Shown here one piece after another: positions 48,584 through 58,946 of a stretch of 64,000 nucleotides of DNA. The notes under the pieces are model-generated. The model was not told where the DNA came from and made no database searches. It saw only the letters and a program-made list of their open reading frames with translations. The DNA is from Neofusicoccum parvum (lineage: Eukaryota; Ascomycota; Dothideomycetes; Botryosphaeriales; Botryosphaeriaceae): the NCBI GenBank assembly GCA_020912385.1, contig CP087207.1, positions 2,480,001-2,544,000 on the forward strand, given 5' to 3'. The first letter of the stretch is position 1, and each line of letters starts with the position of its first letter. Both the position numbers and the translations under genes were made by a program.

Positions 48584-51500
48584 TCAGGATCGCTTGAATT
48601 GATCTTCCGTCTGGCTCATCCAAGGGAACCACACAGCTTCATTTGGCCCTGGAGAACCTCGAAGCTTGTGGTGATCGCCACGTTGATTTGGAGGGTATTG
48701 TTGTTCATCAATCATATTCGTGGAATCAGTAACATGGCAGTCGGCGTCTTGTCCAGGTTTTTGCGAGAACTGCTCTCCACGCGATTCAGCCAGTCCAGCA
48801 AGAGTAATGTCGGGAGGATGATTTTGTCGCATCGAAAAGGCGGGCGATAAGTCATTTGAGGCGGAGATCTGGTCGGCTTCGGGAAACGACGATGCCGAGA
48901 AATTTTGGTTCTCCTTGACAGTGGAAGCAGAAGTGCGGCGGTCCAGTGGTGCACCATCTTCCTTCTCAATAAAAGTTGAGAATCCAGTGCCAGGAACCTG
49001 TACTGGCCCGAAATCGTCGAGTGACTCGAGGTCAATGTCCTCAATCACACGAGGCACGTGTCTCGTGTCAGAGGAGAGACCACGCAAATCGGCATCGATG
49101 TCGTAATCATGGAATCCAGAGTCCTGATGCATTGGAGGGCTGAAGCGGTTTCGTGATGGGTAAATACTGTCGTCCCTGTTCTCATAGATGTCCGAAAGAT
49201 CCAGGCCCGCGAGTACATCATGGTGCGAGTTTCGCTGCTGAATGCGATCATGGAAAGAAGCGCGATTCGCGAATCCTTCTCCAGCAAGAAACGGTAGAGG
49301 GGGTGGCATGTCTCGGTCGCATCCTCCTATGCCGATCAGGTCTGACGCATGTCCTGCCGGTCCAGGATTCATTCGTTCGGGTTGCAATGGATCGTCTTGT
49401 TCTGTCTTTGGCGTGGGAATACAGACGGTAGCTTGTTCGTGGGTAGTAAAGTCGCGTTCGTCAATTTCAACAGGACCACCACGGTTGACCAGACGTGTAT
49501 CACCATCAACGTAGACTTGCTCCCATCGAGCTTCATGTTGGCCGGGAATCGAAGTGATGTCATTCTCCAGCTCGCTGTCGTCGAGTGAAACGTTTGAGGA
49601 CGCCCGAACAAACGGGGAATACTCCGATGGCCGTCGCCCATCTGAAGAAGATCTGCCCCGCTGCGCCATGATGTATGATCCAGAGCTTTGAGCATCGTAC
49701 TCGGTAGGGGGGACAATATCTGTGAGATTTGCACTCGAGGGGTGGACACTCAGAGGTTGGTTGGTGCGCTCAGGCGAAGTCTGAGCACGGTTGTGCTGGT
49801 CAATGTCTTCGCGGCCGACGGCAGTGCGGGGGTCGATGTATTCTTTATCCGAGCGATGTGTACACAGACTGTGTCTAGAAGTGGTCGGGGGTCGTGATGC
49901 CTCGGGGTCGATCTCGGGGAATCTGGTGAGCAGCTCTCTCGCAGACAGCCTGTCGCGCGGCTCCTCACTCAAGCATGATTCGACAATGGTTTTGTAGTAG
50001 GAGGGGATATCATCGCCCACCGGACTGAGAGGACGCTCTTGACGCTCTGGCTCGTCCTGTTGTTCGGCAAGGGCCCACAAAACCATGCCAAGCTGAAACA
50101 AATCAGACTTGACACCGATATAGATACTGATCTTCTGACCAGCCTCGATGAGTTTCGCAAGCTCCGGGGGTTCCCAGCCCACGGGACAGCCTCTCCTATT
50201 GATGTCGATAATCTTGGCATCATCGTCTTCGTTAATGACGATGTTTGATAGAGTGAAGTCTCCTTGGACGAAACCACTCTCATGGATCTCTGATAGTCCT
50301 TGAACAATCTGCTTCGCCCATCTCTCCCGCCTTGGCCAGGTCAGTTCGTTAGAGTTTTTCCAGTCGTACAGGAGATCCACAAGGGCGCCTTTTTCGGCAA
50401 AGTTGATGAGGAGGCCAGTAATGCGCTGTTCGCTGTCATCGGTAATGACACCAGCAAACTGAATGACACTATGGGCGCCCCGGACCCGGCTGAGACAGTT
50501 TGTCTCGTAGAGAAATTCTTCAACGGCCTCGGGACCGGGGATTTCCTTCTTGATGTAGATCTGTCCCTTGACAGAGATCTTGTAAACAAAGCCAGACAAA
50601 TGGGACTCGAAGCACACGTCACTTTCGCGGAACACAGGGCAATCCAGATGGGCAATTGCGGATGTGGGGGGGTAGGGGATGATCTCATTCACGTCCTCAG
50701 TGACGTGAACATGGAGACGGCCTTCACTGGTTTCCAGCTTGAGATTGGTGACAGTCTCGTAGAACTGTATGTCCGGCAGAGACTCCCGGATGGCTTCATA
50801 GATGCGGGCGCTCTTGTCCCGCTGGTAGTGCAAGCTCTTCAGGTCAGCCTCCAGGGATTCCGGTTCAGCATCACGGTAGTCGATGGATACGGTCACTCGC
50901 CTCCACCTGTTTGGCTGCTCAGCATAGGTTACGAAGAACTTCTCCCGGTCAGACAGGTCTCTGAAGTGCATGCTGAGGTTCAGGATCCACTTCGCGTCCA
51001 GCTCCTGCTGTATGAGGAGCTCGTCCACGCCCTCCGACGAGCCGTCATGGTCCGACTGCGGGCCGGTGGTCGAGATCGGGGGCGGGAAGTCGCGCGGGTC
51101 TCTCGAGACCACGGAGCCGGTGTTGCCGTCGTCGGGGCGATCGTTGTTCTTCGGCGGGGCGAGGTCCTGCTGCAGCAATGACTCGTGCGCGTCGGGCGCG
51201 TATGGACTGAGAGAGTCGGGCGCGGATGATCGCAGGTGGAACCTGGGCGGCGGCGAAAGCGTGCGCTTTGACGTTCCTATGCTCTGGCGGTCGACCGAGT
51301 GGGCGCGGCGCTCGTCGTGGTCCAGCTCGTGGGGAAACAGCCGGTCGCGCCGCTCTGACTCTTGTCGTTTGAAGGTCAGCGGACGGGGCAGGCCAGGAAC
51401 CACCCTGCGCGATGAGCGCCGGTTCAGAAAGCCGGGCTTGTCCTGGCGCTTCTCGTCGTCGGACTCCTGCTGGACGCTGTCGCGTTCGCCGTCCTGAGCC

Positions 51501-51597
51501 GCTCCAGGCTCGTCCTTCTTCAGCCAGCCGCCCAGCTTGTGCAAAGACAGCCGCTCCCACATGTTGGATCGCCGGGCTGCGGACTGCGGGTTCATGG
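48584..51597 (-). CDS. Large protein kinase-like protein with divergent catalytic motifs
   Basis: Single exon, about 1003 residues from the ATG at 51597 (MNPQSAARRSNMWERL). The first 200 residues are charged and disordered. A conserved alpha/beta segment (about 200-330) precedes a protein-kinase fold at about 330-575: QIYIKKEIPG carries the ATP-binding lysine, FVQGDFTLSNIVIN is the catalytic loop with D and N kept but HR replaced by QG, and IIDINRRGCP replaces DFG by DIN, with GWEPPE as the APE equivalent. This pattern is seen in fungal lineage-specific kinases; activity is uncertain because Phe and Gly of DFG are missing. The C-terminal about 400 residues are low-complexity. Single-exon structure and length are unusual among its neighbours. 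Role unknown. Confidence 0.82.
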
Positions 51598-53414
51598 TTG
51601 GGGGTGTCGGGGGGTGGCGGGAGGCGCGCCGGCTGCGCTGGAGGCTCCCCGCTGCGAAGGGAGGCTCCAGCTGGCGATCGACAGGCACTCCGCACTATGC
51701 AGGCGCATGCGAAGGGGGAAGTTCAGCGCGGGGCAGTCATGCTCGGAGGCGCCGTGTGAAACGCGGGTCTGCAGGCGCCCACGGGTTTCATGCGGTCGAG
51801 GCAGCGGCGGCGGCCATGGTGCGGAGCGGGCAGGGCGGACGGAGACAATGTCGCAGCAGGAGGGAGGACGCGGTGGGCGGGCGGGCGCGGACGGGGGCGC
51901 TGGGCAGGCTTTGTACTCGCCGCAGCGGTGGAGAGCGAGGCTGGCGGCCGCCGCTGCGTCGAGGCTGCCCGATGTGCAGGCCAATCGATGCACGCCCGAC
52001 CGCACCATCACACTCGCACAGGCGCCACCGCCCGCCCTCGCCTCGCGCGTCTCACTTCACGTCGTACGCCGTCCTCACCGGTTGGCGGCGCCCGTTTTTC
52101 TTCAACCCCAGCACCCGCTGCAGGCGCCATGCGCTGCGCGCGCGGAATCCACGCGAGCCGGCTGAGCGCGCCTGGATCGGGCAGCAAACGGCCGGTTGTG
52201 TCATGGCCGCTCAGCAGCAGCCTCGTCTTGCGTCTCGCCGATGCGTTGGCACGCCGGCACTGGGCCAGCATGCTTCCGGCGCCTGCAGCCCGCCACTCAC
52301 AGACACGGTGCCGCTGCCGGACGCTCCCCTCGTTGCCCGGCGACGGCCTGCGCGCTGCAGCTGCCGCAAGCATTGGGTGGGCTAATGCACTCTATCCGCC
52401 GCACCGCACCGCACGCTCGCGACGGCCAGAACCGCTCGCCGGCCCCGTGAAGGGGACATGCTTGACCCGCCAGTGCTCGAGATACCTTAGGCCCGGCTCG
52501 GTCCGTTCCAATGGTTCGTGAACTTAGCGGTTTGCATCGCTGCCGTTGGCTAAATGACCCTGGCCGGCTCTGGTCGCCCGGCTTCACTCCGCTATCAGCA
52601 GCCACTGCCGCGCCGCCACGGCTGCCTCGAAGTCGATGTTTAGCATTGTTGATATTGCGCCAGTCCAGCGCCCGCCCACTCGGCGCCGCTCCCTCTCCTT
52701 ATGCCTCCACCCGGCATCGCTAGTCCCGCGGCCGAGGGAACAGCGGCACCGTATCAAGAGTCCACTGGCGATCTTGCTGCCACTTCCGTGTCCAAATTTA
52801 ACCCGATCGACCTTTAGCAGAAGCGGCCCTGCCACTATGTATCTCCGGTCCCTCATTGGCGCCGGGTCTGTGCTCAGAAGCCGTTGCGGACAGCGTTGCT
52901 GAGCCCGCCAGCCGACCGGACTGAATTGGTGCCAGTGCACTCGGCAGGCGGAGTAAAACCACTCACGATAGAGCCGGGCTGCCGCATGGCACCGGTCCGA
53001 TGCAATTGGGTCCGAGGCAGCCCGCAGGTGGGAGGAGCCCAGATCGCGACGTTGAACCCGAGCGCTGTAGATCGTCACGTTTAGAATATTACGCCTGGCG
53101 CCATGACGCCTTCAGGAGTTCCCGAACGGCAGATATCTGCAAACCTTATAATCGAATCATCCCTATTCGAGCTCTCGTACGAAGAGCCGAGTGCCAATCT
53201 GCGTCCTTCCTCTGCGTCACCACAGTCCTCCGCCTGGAACAGGAAGGCGCCGCGGCGTGCCAGACTTCGGCCTGACTCGGTGATCTACTGCGCCGGACAT
53301 ATCAAGCTAAAAAGTCCGTTATATAGCCAGACCACTTTTCCTTCCTCCACATCTTCTTGAGTTCTAGGCTTCGCCCTTCTTCAGTCTCTCGTTAGCTTTT
53401 CTTTTCCGTCCGCC
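51598..53414. other. Divergent GC-rich region between kinase-like gene and P450 2
   Basis: About 1.8 kb. TTATATAG at 53319-53326 is a TATA candidate about 90 bp upstream of P450 2. Several 200-codon frames on both strands are GC shadows with no motifs. Confidence 0.5.
53319..53326 (+). promoter_or_regulatory. TATA box of P450 2
   Basis: TTATATAG about 90 bp upstream of the ATG at 53415. Confidence 0.5.
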
Positions 53415-55013
53415 ATGGGTCTTCTCAACCTCATATACATAGGCACAGCCGCCACAGTGAGCATCTCCAGCCCCCTTATCACTGGACTGTGTATCTGACC
53501 TCTCCTCCCGGTTGCGTATCTTGTCATCACCGGCATCTATAATGTTTTCTTCCACCCTCTGCGGAAATTTCCCGGCCCGACCTTTTCAGCGGCCACCTCT
53601 CTACCACGCATCCTGGGGCGTGTACGAGGGATTGAACCCTACCACCTGCAATGGCTGCACGACACATACGGCGACATTGTGCGGATCAGCCCCAACGAGC
53701 TGAGCTACATTGACGCCAAAGCCTGGAAAGACATCCACGGCCACTCCGCCTCGCTAGCCAAGGACCCCGACCACTACGGACCCCCCTCTACCGGCACCAA
53801 AGGACTCTTCCAGGCCGACGATGGCGATCACGGCCGCCAGCGCCGCATCTTCTCGCACGCCTTCTCGGACCGCGCCCTCAAGGACCAAGAGCCCCTGTTC
53901 CGCGGCTACGTGGAGCTCCTCGTGACGAAGCTGCGCGAGCTAGGCACCGCAACGCCCGAGGCCAAGGTCAACATGGTCGACATGTACAACTTCACCACCT
54001 TCGACGTGATGGCCGACCTGACTTTCGGCGAGCCGCTCCAGCTGCTCAAGGGCTCGGCCTACAACGCGTGGGTGCAGGGCATCTTCGCAGCAGTCAAGTT
54101 CTTCGGCCTGTCGACGACCCTGCGCTTCTACTTCCCCAAGATCAACGCCATGCTCCCCTACGTCCTTCCCGTGCTCAAGAAGAAGCAGCGCGAGCACATG
54201 CAGTACGCGCTCGACCGCGTCGACCGCCGCCTCGCCGCCGATACCGACCGCCCGGACATCTGGTCGTACGTGCTGCGCGAGAAGGGCGACGGGCAGGCCC
54301 AGCTGACCGTCCCGGAGATGCACGCTAACGCTACGACCTTCATGATCGCCGGCACCGAGACGACGGCCACGCTGCTCAGCGGCGTGACCTACCACCTGCT
54401 GCGCAACCCGGACAAGATGGCGCGCCTGGTCGCCGAGATCCGCAGCGCCTTCGCCAGCCCGGACGACATGTCGCTGCAGAACCTGCCGCAGCAGCCGTAC
54501 CTGAACGCGTGCCTGGAGGAGGCGCTGCGCATCTACCCTCCGGTTCCTGGTGGACTGCCCCGCCTGACCCCGCCGGGCGGCACCATCGTCTGCGGCGAGC
54601 ACGTCCCTGGAAATGTACGCTCCCCCTTCAAGTCTCACTGAATATACCAGAACTGACTGACTGACACGCTTCCTCAGGTCACCATCTTCGTCACCAACTG
54701 GGCCGCATACCACTCGTCCCGCCACTTCGCGTTACCCGAGCAGTACACCCCCGAGCGCTGGCTGCCGGACAACGACGACCCGACCTTCGCCGCCGATGAC
54801 AAGGCCATCCTGCAGCCCTTCTCGTACGGCCCGCGCAACTGCATCGGCAAGAACCTGGCCTGGCACGAGATGCGCCTGATTCTGTCGTATGTGCTGTGGC
54901 ACTTCGACCTCGAGCTGTGCACCGAGAGCGAGGACTGGACGGACCAGCGGGTATATGCGTTGTGGGAGAAGAAGCCGCTGATGGTGAGGTTGACGCCGGT
55001 GGAGAGGGAGTGA
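53415..55013 (+). CDS. Cytochrome P450 monooxygenase 2 (isotrichodermin C-15 hydroxylase-like)
   Basis: Exons 53415-53456, 53511-54614 and 54678-55013 give 493 residues. The N-terminus MGLLNLIYIGTAAT joins VAYLVITGIYNVFFHPLRKF, completing the membrane anchor and the FPGP hinge. Motifs are intact: AGTETT (I helix), EEALRIYPP (ExxR), TPERW, and the heme loop FSYGPRNCIG with C437. The overall pattern resembles the trichothecene isotrichodermin C-15 hydroxylase group. Anomaly: the first intron starts GTGAGC and has a CTGAC branch point and pyrimidine tract, but ends CCCG instead of CAG before GTTGCG. No AG is available in the right frame and no ATG follows until mid-protein, so either a GT..CG intron is spliced, or the base is a sequencing error, or the gene is damaged. 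Confidence 0.82.
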
Positions 55014-55512
55014 GGCGAGGGTTCGGGAGGTTCTGCTGAAAAACATTCTTTTTGATTCGTGTGTATATTTTGGTCACGTAATTAGGATACCACATTATCA
55101 GTCAGACACTACCCGTTTCGTTCAGCATAAGCACATTTCACTGAAATCCACTATTGTCAGCATTTTTTCATTTGCTTGCTATGACTCCGAAGATCCTAGG
55201 GGGCAGGAATTGAGAACCAAAAAGACACCGCAAGTTCCTATATCCAATTACACCTTTTTGCGGCTCAAAGCCCGTTCCTCAACTCCTTATACTAAATTTT
55301 GAAATCAAAAGCACCGAACTCCATCCGCTGGCCGAAATCAAGCAATGCAACACGCGGCTACCTTCATGGGCAGTTGAAGCATTCATCCGGACACAAACAT
55401 TCAGTGACGAGAATGCAAACCCCGTCCGGATGAATGCTCCAACTGCCCATGTGTCAAAACCAGCAGACTCAGCAGCAACACGTGCAATACTCTCCACGCT
55501 CCGATGATACCG
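55014..55512. other. Intergenic region with MITE copy
   Basis: About 500 bp, AT-rich in the first part, with the 83-bp inverted-repeat element at 55367-55449. No gene seen. Confidence 0.6.
55364..55451. mobile_element. MITE, short TIR element (copy 1)
   Basis: Left arm (from 55365) and right arm (to 55451) are inverted copies, matching in 27 of 28 positions; core AGTTGAAGCATTCATCCGG. The core between TGGGC and GCCCA is 83 bp. No coding capacity, so it is a non-autonomous foldback or MITE element. The same ends occur at 58.7 kb (also 83 bp) and partly at 37.1 and 61.8 kb. A target-site duplication is not evident because the flanks are themselves palindromic (CATG). Confidence 0.8.
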
Positions 55513-56571
55513 CTAATCAGCCTCCTCAGTCTCCTCACTGCGCTGCTTTGCAGCTTCTTCACCGCGGCGGAGCCCCTCCACGTCAGCGCCGCCGTAGCCA
55601 TCGAGCAACGTTCCAGTTGCCTGAGCAGGTTGCCTCTCCCGGATCCCCTTGTCGGCGCGGGCGTGAATGGGCTTGGCCCTGCGGACGGGAATGTCCTTGA
55701 CAGCAGGAAAGTGCTTGGCCAAGACGGGCTCCACAGGGAGGCCACGCCACTGGCGGAATGCGAACGTGTCTGGCTTTTGGCCCTTGAGCAGGCCGACGAC
55801 CGTCACTAGCGAAGCCGGGTCTGCAGTTGCCCTCAACCGGATATTCGCGGCAGTCTCTGCTGCCAGCTTCCACCGCATGCAGATGGTCCGCTCCCATTTA
55901 CGCATGATGTCTTTGACTTCCTGGGAGGCGTTTACTAGAGGGCTATAGATGGCCGAGAGGTCTATGGTGTTCTTCACGCAGGCAAACATGTCCTTGCCGA
56001 GAGTCGCTGGGTCGGATGCGTAGGTCTCCAAGAAAATGAGCTGGCGCTCATCCGAACTGAGGTCGAGGATGTCGACGGGCGGGTGTTCCGCGAGCTTTGC
56101 AGCCCGGATCTTCTTCACCTTCTCAAGAACAAAGCCGGTGAGAACTTGGTTTTGCAGTTCGGAAATGCCGTCGAGGATGCTGCGGCGCTTGACCTTGGCA
56201 GCTGGCGAGAGCTGCAAAGTACGAGGGATAAGAGCGTTCATATCTTGGGCACTGACGGAATGCCTGTGGAAGAAGAGCAGATTGCGCAAGGTAGTCTTAT
56301 CACTGGCGGAGGCTAATTCAGATGTTAGTAAACACCATAAACGCTATTCATTGCAAGATTTCGCACCAGCAGTACTATCGTCCTTGTCAAGTCCAGAGAA
56401 GGCTGCGCGGAGTCCCGAGAGATACATCTCTTGACCAGCCAAGAGGACTTTACGCTCATCTAGGTGTTGAAGCGGGTCGTTATCCAACTGGAAGTCGGCG
56501 CCAGCGTCGATTTCCTCCCAACATCTCTTCGTACCCTGGTTGGGAGGAGCCAGCGATTCCTGGTCAGCCAT
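55513..56571 (-). CDS. Hypothetical protein, unrecognised family
   Basis: Two exons (56367-56571 and 55513-56312) join across a 54-bp intron (GTGCGA..TTAG, branch point TACTAACA) into 334 residues beginning MADQESLAPPNQGTKRCWEE. The protein is mostly helical and charged, without signal peptide or membrane segment. Residues about 95-250 look like a globular domain (SSDERQLIFLETYASDPATL, VKDIMRKWERTICMRWKLAA). The last 60 residues are basic and then acidic, low complexity. I do not recognise a family. It sits in the repeat-rich segment next to the MITE copy 1, and is in the same direction as the broken helicase 2.4 kb upstream; a functional link is only a guess. Codon use is ordinary, and the clean splice supports a real gene. 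Confidence 0.7.
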
Positions 56572-56824
56572 GTCAAGATCAGGTATGGCGGGCCAGACGG
56601 AGAGGTGAGAGGTGTAAGTGAGATATTCCGGTGGTCTCTAATTCGATGTCTCGGGGTTTCGTATGTTTTGGGCTAAGGTGTTGTAGGAGGGAATTTTTGC
56701 TGACGGGTGGGTGGACGAGTGTAGGAGTGTCGCCCTGGTCGCGAGAGTGGATGGGTTGTGGAACAAAGGACGAGAGGTAGGCCACGGTCGGAGGAGAGTA
56801 ATAAACCAGGCTCCAATGAGGTTT

Positions 56825-56987
56825 CCACAACGGGCAGCCACTGTGCATGTGAGCGGCGAGGTTTTTAGTGCATACGAGCAGAAGAGGCAGGCACCACATA
56901 ACAAATCCAGTGCTCACGATCTGTCCACAACGGGCAGGCACATGCGCATATGAACGGCAAGGGTTTCAGTTTGTATGAGCAGAGAAT
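56825..56987. repeat. Direct repeat, two about 63-bp copies with 100-bp period
   Basis: Copy A begins CCACAACGGGCAGCCAC at 56825 and copy B CCACAACGGGCAGGCAC at 56925. Similarity continues for about 60 bases (GTGCATGTGAGCGGCGAGG against GCGCATATGAACGGCAAGG, then GCATACGAGCAGA against GTATGAGCAGA). Most differences are transitions. The spacing is exactly 100 bp. Confidence 0.75.
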
Positions 56988-57558
56988 GGGGTAGTTTAGG
57001 CCGATGGCGCTTCTACAATTGATACCATGCCAAGTATCCTGTCTTGCATGGTTCCTTCAAAGATCCCCACATACACCAAGCCATATCGCACTGTATTCCT
57101 CCTCTCTTATTGTTCCTTCTGATTGACTGATGCGGATGAAGCAGGCCGAGGCGGCCGATGACTTGAGAGAAGGTACACAATATAGCAGCTTGTGGAACGC
57201 TGGAACCAGTAGCCGTGATGAAGATTTTACCGTGGAGTGAGGTAAATTGGAGAGTGCACGCAGCGAGAGGAGCAGGCCGGAGTTGTGTGGACGGATGAAA
57301 ATTAGTTGTATTGCAGCGAAAATTCGGTGTCAGAGAGGGACTTACCTGACTTTGTCGTTGATGTGCGTATTGTATCAGCCCCACAGGCAATGAGCCTGTT
57401 CTCCACTGGAGATCCCCTCTGATACATTCCCAAGCTGCCATGAGAAGACGACGGCCTCGTTGAGAAACTTGGCTATTTTCTCAAAGTCAGTTGTGAACTG
57501 GAAAGGTGGGTGGACTGTCGGGATGACTTACACATGGAACAAAACCGTCTGACTCCGG

Positions 57559-57586
57559 TGATATCGGCCCCGCCCCTCCGATATCA
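57559..57586. repeat. Perfect hairpin, 9-bp arms
   Basis: TGATATCGG (57559-57567) and CCGATATCA (57578-57586) around a CCCCGCCCCT spacer. It could be a protein-binding palindrome or a further foldback relic. Confidence 0.7.
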
Positions 57587-57752
57587 ATCATGCATGCCAG
57601 ATATGCACGATCCCTTGGGAATGGAAGCAAAGCCGCCAAGATGGTGAAAGAGAGAAAAGTTGTGGGGGTTTAGAATGAGCTTTTGTTTCCGCAGAGCTTT
57701 GAACTGCTTGAGATTTCTGGGTTCGGGTACGACGCAGTAGGCGCCGTAAGAC

Positions 57753-58010
57753 GTAGCTCCTTCGCAGCACGAAGGAGACTACCAGGACCTAAGTCCTGTG
57801 AAGTGCCCGAAGGCGACGCCCGAAGGCAGAAAGGGGGGGGGGGGAGGGGTTTGGGAGCGGTAATTAAACCGCTGGCCACTCCCGCTTACGCTAAGGAGCC
57901 GGCCCGGACTTTCGTCCTAACGGGATTTTGGCCCCGCTGGCCGTTTTTTCCCGAAGGCGAGGTGCCCGAAGGCGGGGTGCCCGAAGGCGAGAAGCCCGAA
58001 GGCGAGGATG
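57753..58010. repeat. Dense array of at least nine small DNA hairpins
   Basis: In 258 bp the following stems lie side by side: GTAG-CTCCTTCG/CGAAGGAG-(A)-CTAC at 57753-57782; CAGGAC/GTCCTG at 57783-57798, directly abutting; GCC-CGAA-GGC at 57805 and 57818; AGCGGT/ACCGCT at 57856-57873; GGAC-TTTC-GTCC at 57906-57917; GGCC/GGCC then T6 at 57930-57949; and four 15-bp units CCCGAAGGCGAGGTG (with variants) at 57950-58009. Read on the minus strand the repeated unit is GCC-TTCG-GGC, i.e. a C(UUCG)G tetraloop. An 11- to 12-nt G run lies at 57833-57844. This architecture is unlike the surrounding nuclear DNA and resembles organellar spacer hairpins; origin is inferred, not shown. Confidence 0.75.
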
Positions 58011-58479
58011 GGAGCGTGGGGAAGAAAAAGAGAGGAAGGGTTGGTGGTCGGCGCAGAATATATAAGTTGCACAAATCGCGCTAACCCGGATTGGGCAGCA
58101 TGTAAAAGAAATGTCACCTGGCAACGCCCGCCGCGGCGAGCCCGCAAGGGCACGTGGTCAGTCGAGCAAAGGTCAGGCTGTTCTCACCTGTGGATGCCCA
58201 CACCGCCGCATCAAAACAAGCACACTTTTCCAGGATACGAATACACAAACGATACCCGCCAAATCCACCCGAAAGAACGCTTGAGCTCACCACGGCAAAG
58301 TATTATGGACGGGTCCGGCTTTCCTGGCTTGGCGACAGCTCTCCATTCCAGTCTAGATAGGCGACGCCGCCGCCGCGGCGTTCTAGGCCAAACTCAAGCC
58401 AAGTTGAAGGAGTCGTCTAAGGTGAAGGACACGCTGTCAAATGCAGCGATCCCTAACATACTTTCTCCCTTCTAGATGT

Positions 58480-58626
58480 TCAGACCGCCTTCAGGACGGC
58501 AGACCGCAGTACGATCGCCTCATCTTCTCACAAACGCACATCCCTCGCAACGTCCTTGAGACGCCCGAGTTCAGAAGACCGATGCATAGCTGTTTGGGTA
58601 ACTGTGTGTCTTTGGAGGATCTCGGC
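58480..58626 (-). pseudogene. Possible decayed C-terminal fragment of the SF1 helicase
   Basis: On the minus strand from 58626 one frame reads RHTVTQTAMHRSSELGRLKD, then VARDVRL, a stop, and EDEAIV. It is similar in order to the SF1 helicase motif IV region (QYRMHPxLxxLPxDVFYDGRLEDE). It lies about 320 bp beyond the end of the helicase frame, behind the MITE and poly-C. Substitutions and an in-frame stop show decay. The match is short, so confidence is low. Confidence 0.35.
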
Positions 58627-58740
58627 GTGCCTGGATGTCGGGCCTCTGTTGAAGAAGGGCAACACAAGTGAGAGGAGAGAAGGGCTCGATTCGAAGATTC
58701 AAACGGATGGGCAAAAATGCATGATGGGATTCAGTCATTA

Positions 58741-58827
58741 TGTGGGGAGTTGAAGCATTCGTCCAGATAGCTCTGACATGTATTCCAAGTGACGTCTACA
58801 TCCGGATGGATGCTTCAACTACTCATG
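58741..58827. mobile_element. MITE, short TIR element (copy 2)
   Basis: AGTTGAAGCATTCGTCCAGA on the left and, inverted, AGTTGAAGCATCCATCCGGA on the right. The core from TGGGG to ACTCA is 83 bp, exactly the length of copy 1, and the centre shares AGTGACG. The arms are more diverged than in copy 1, so this copy is older or less constrained. It lies just downstream of the truncated helicase. Confidence 0.75.
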
Positions 58828-58862
58828 ATTACCCTGCTAGGGATGTGACCACATTTCCACGT

Positions 58863-58863
<1 letters not shown>

Positions 58864-58893
<30 letters not shown>
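58864..58893. repeat. Poly-C run of 30
   Basis: Thirty consecutive C residues between the MITE copy and the end of the helicase frame. Such a run is prone to slippage and to assembly error, so the true length is uncertain. Confidence 0.9.
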
Positions 58894-58894
<1 letters not shown>

Positions 58895-58946
58895 CTCCCA
58901 TCCTCCAGAACCTACTCAAACGACCTCGGGAATCGGTTTCGGGAGC

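Larger units (their letters stand above)
56572..58479. other. Repeat-rich intergenic region
   Basis: About 1.9 kb without a supported gene. It contains the 100-bp-period direct repeat (56825-56987), a TGATATCGG/CCGATATCA hairpin (57559-57586) and the hairpin array (57753-58010). A 133-codon plus frame across the array (57683-58084) is a by-product of its 15-bp repeats. Confidence 0.5.

Noticed and set aside
29403..54800. Secondary-metabolite cluster made of two P450s, MFS, DUF1772 and amine oxidase
   Set aside because: No PKS, NRPS, terpene cyclase or prenyltransferase is present and housekeeping-type genes lie between them.
57683..58084. 133-codon plus frame with repeated PEG units
   Set aside because: The repeats come from the hairpin array; stems on the DNA level explain the pattern better than a protein repeat.
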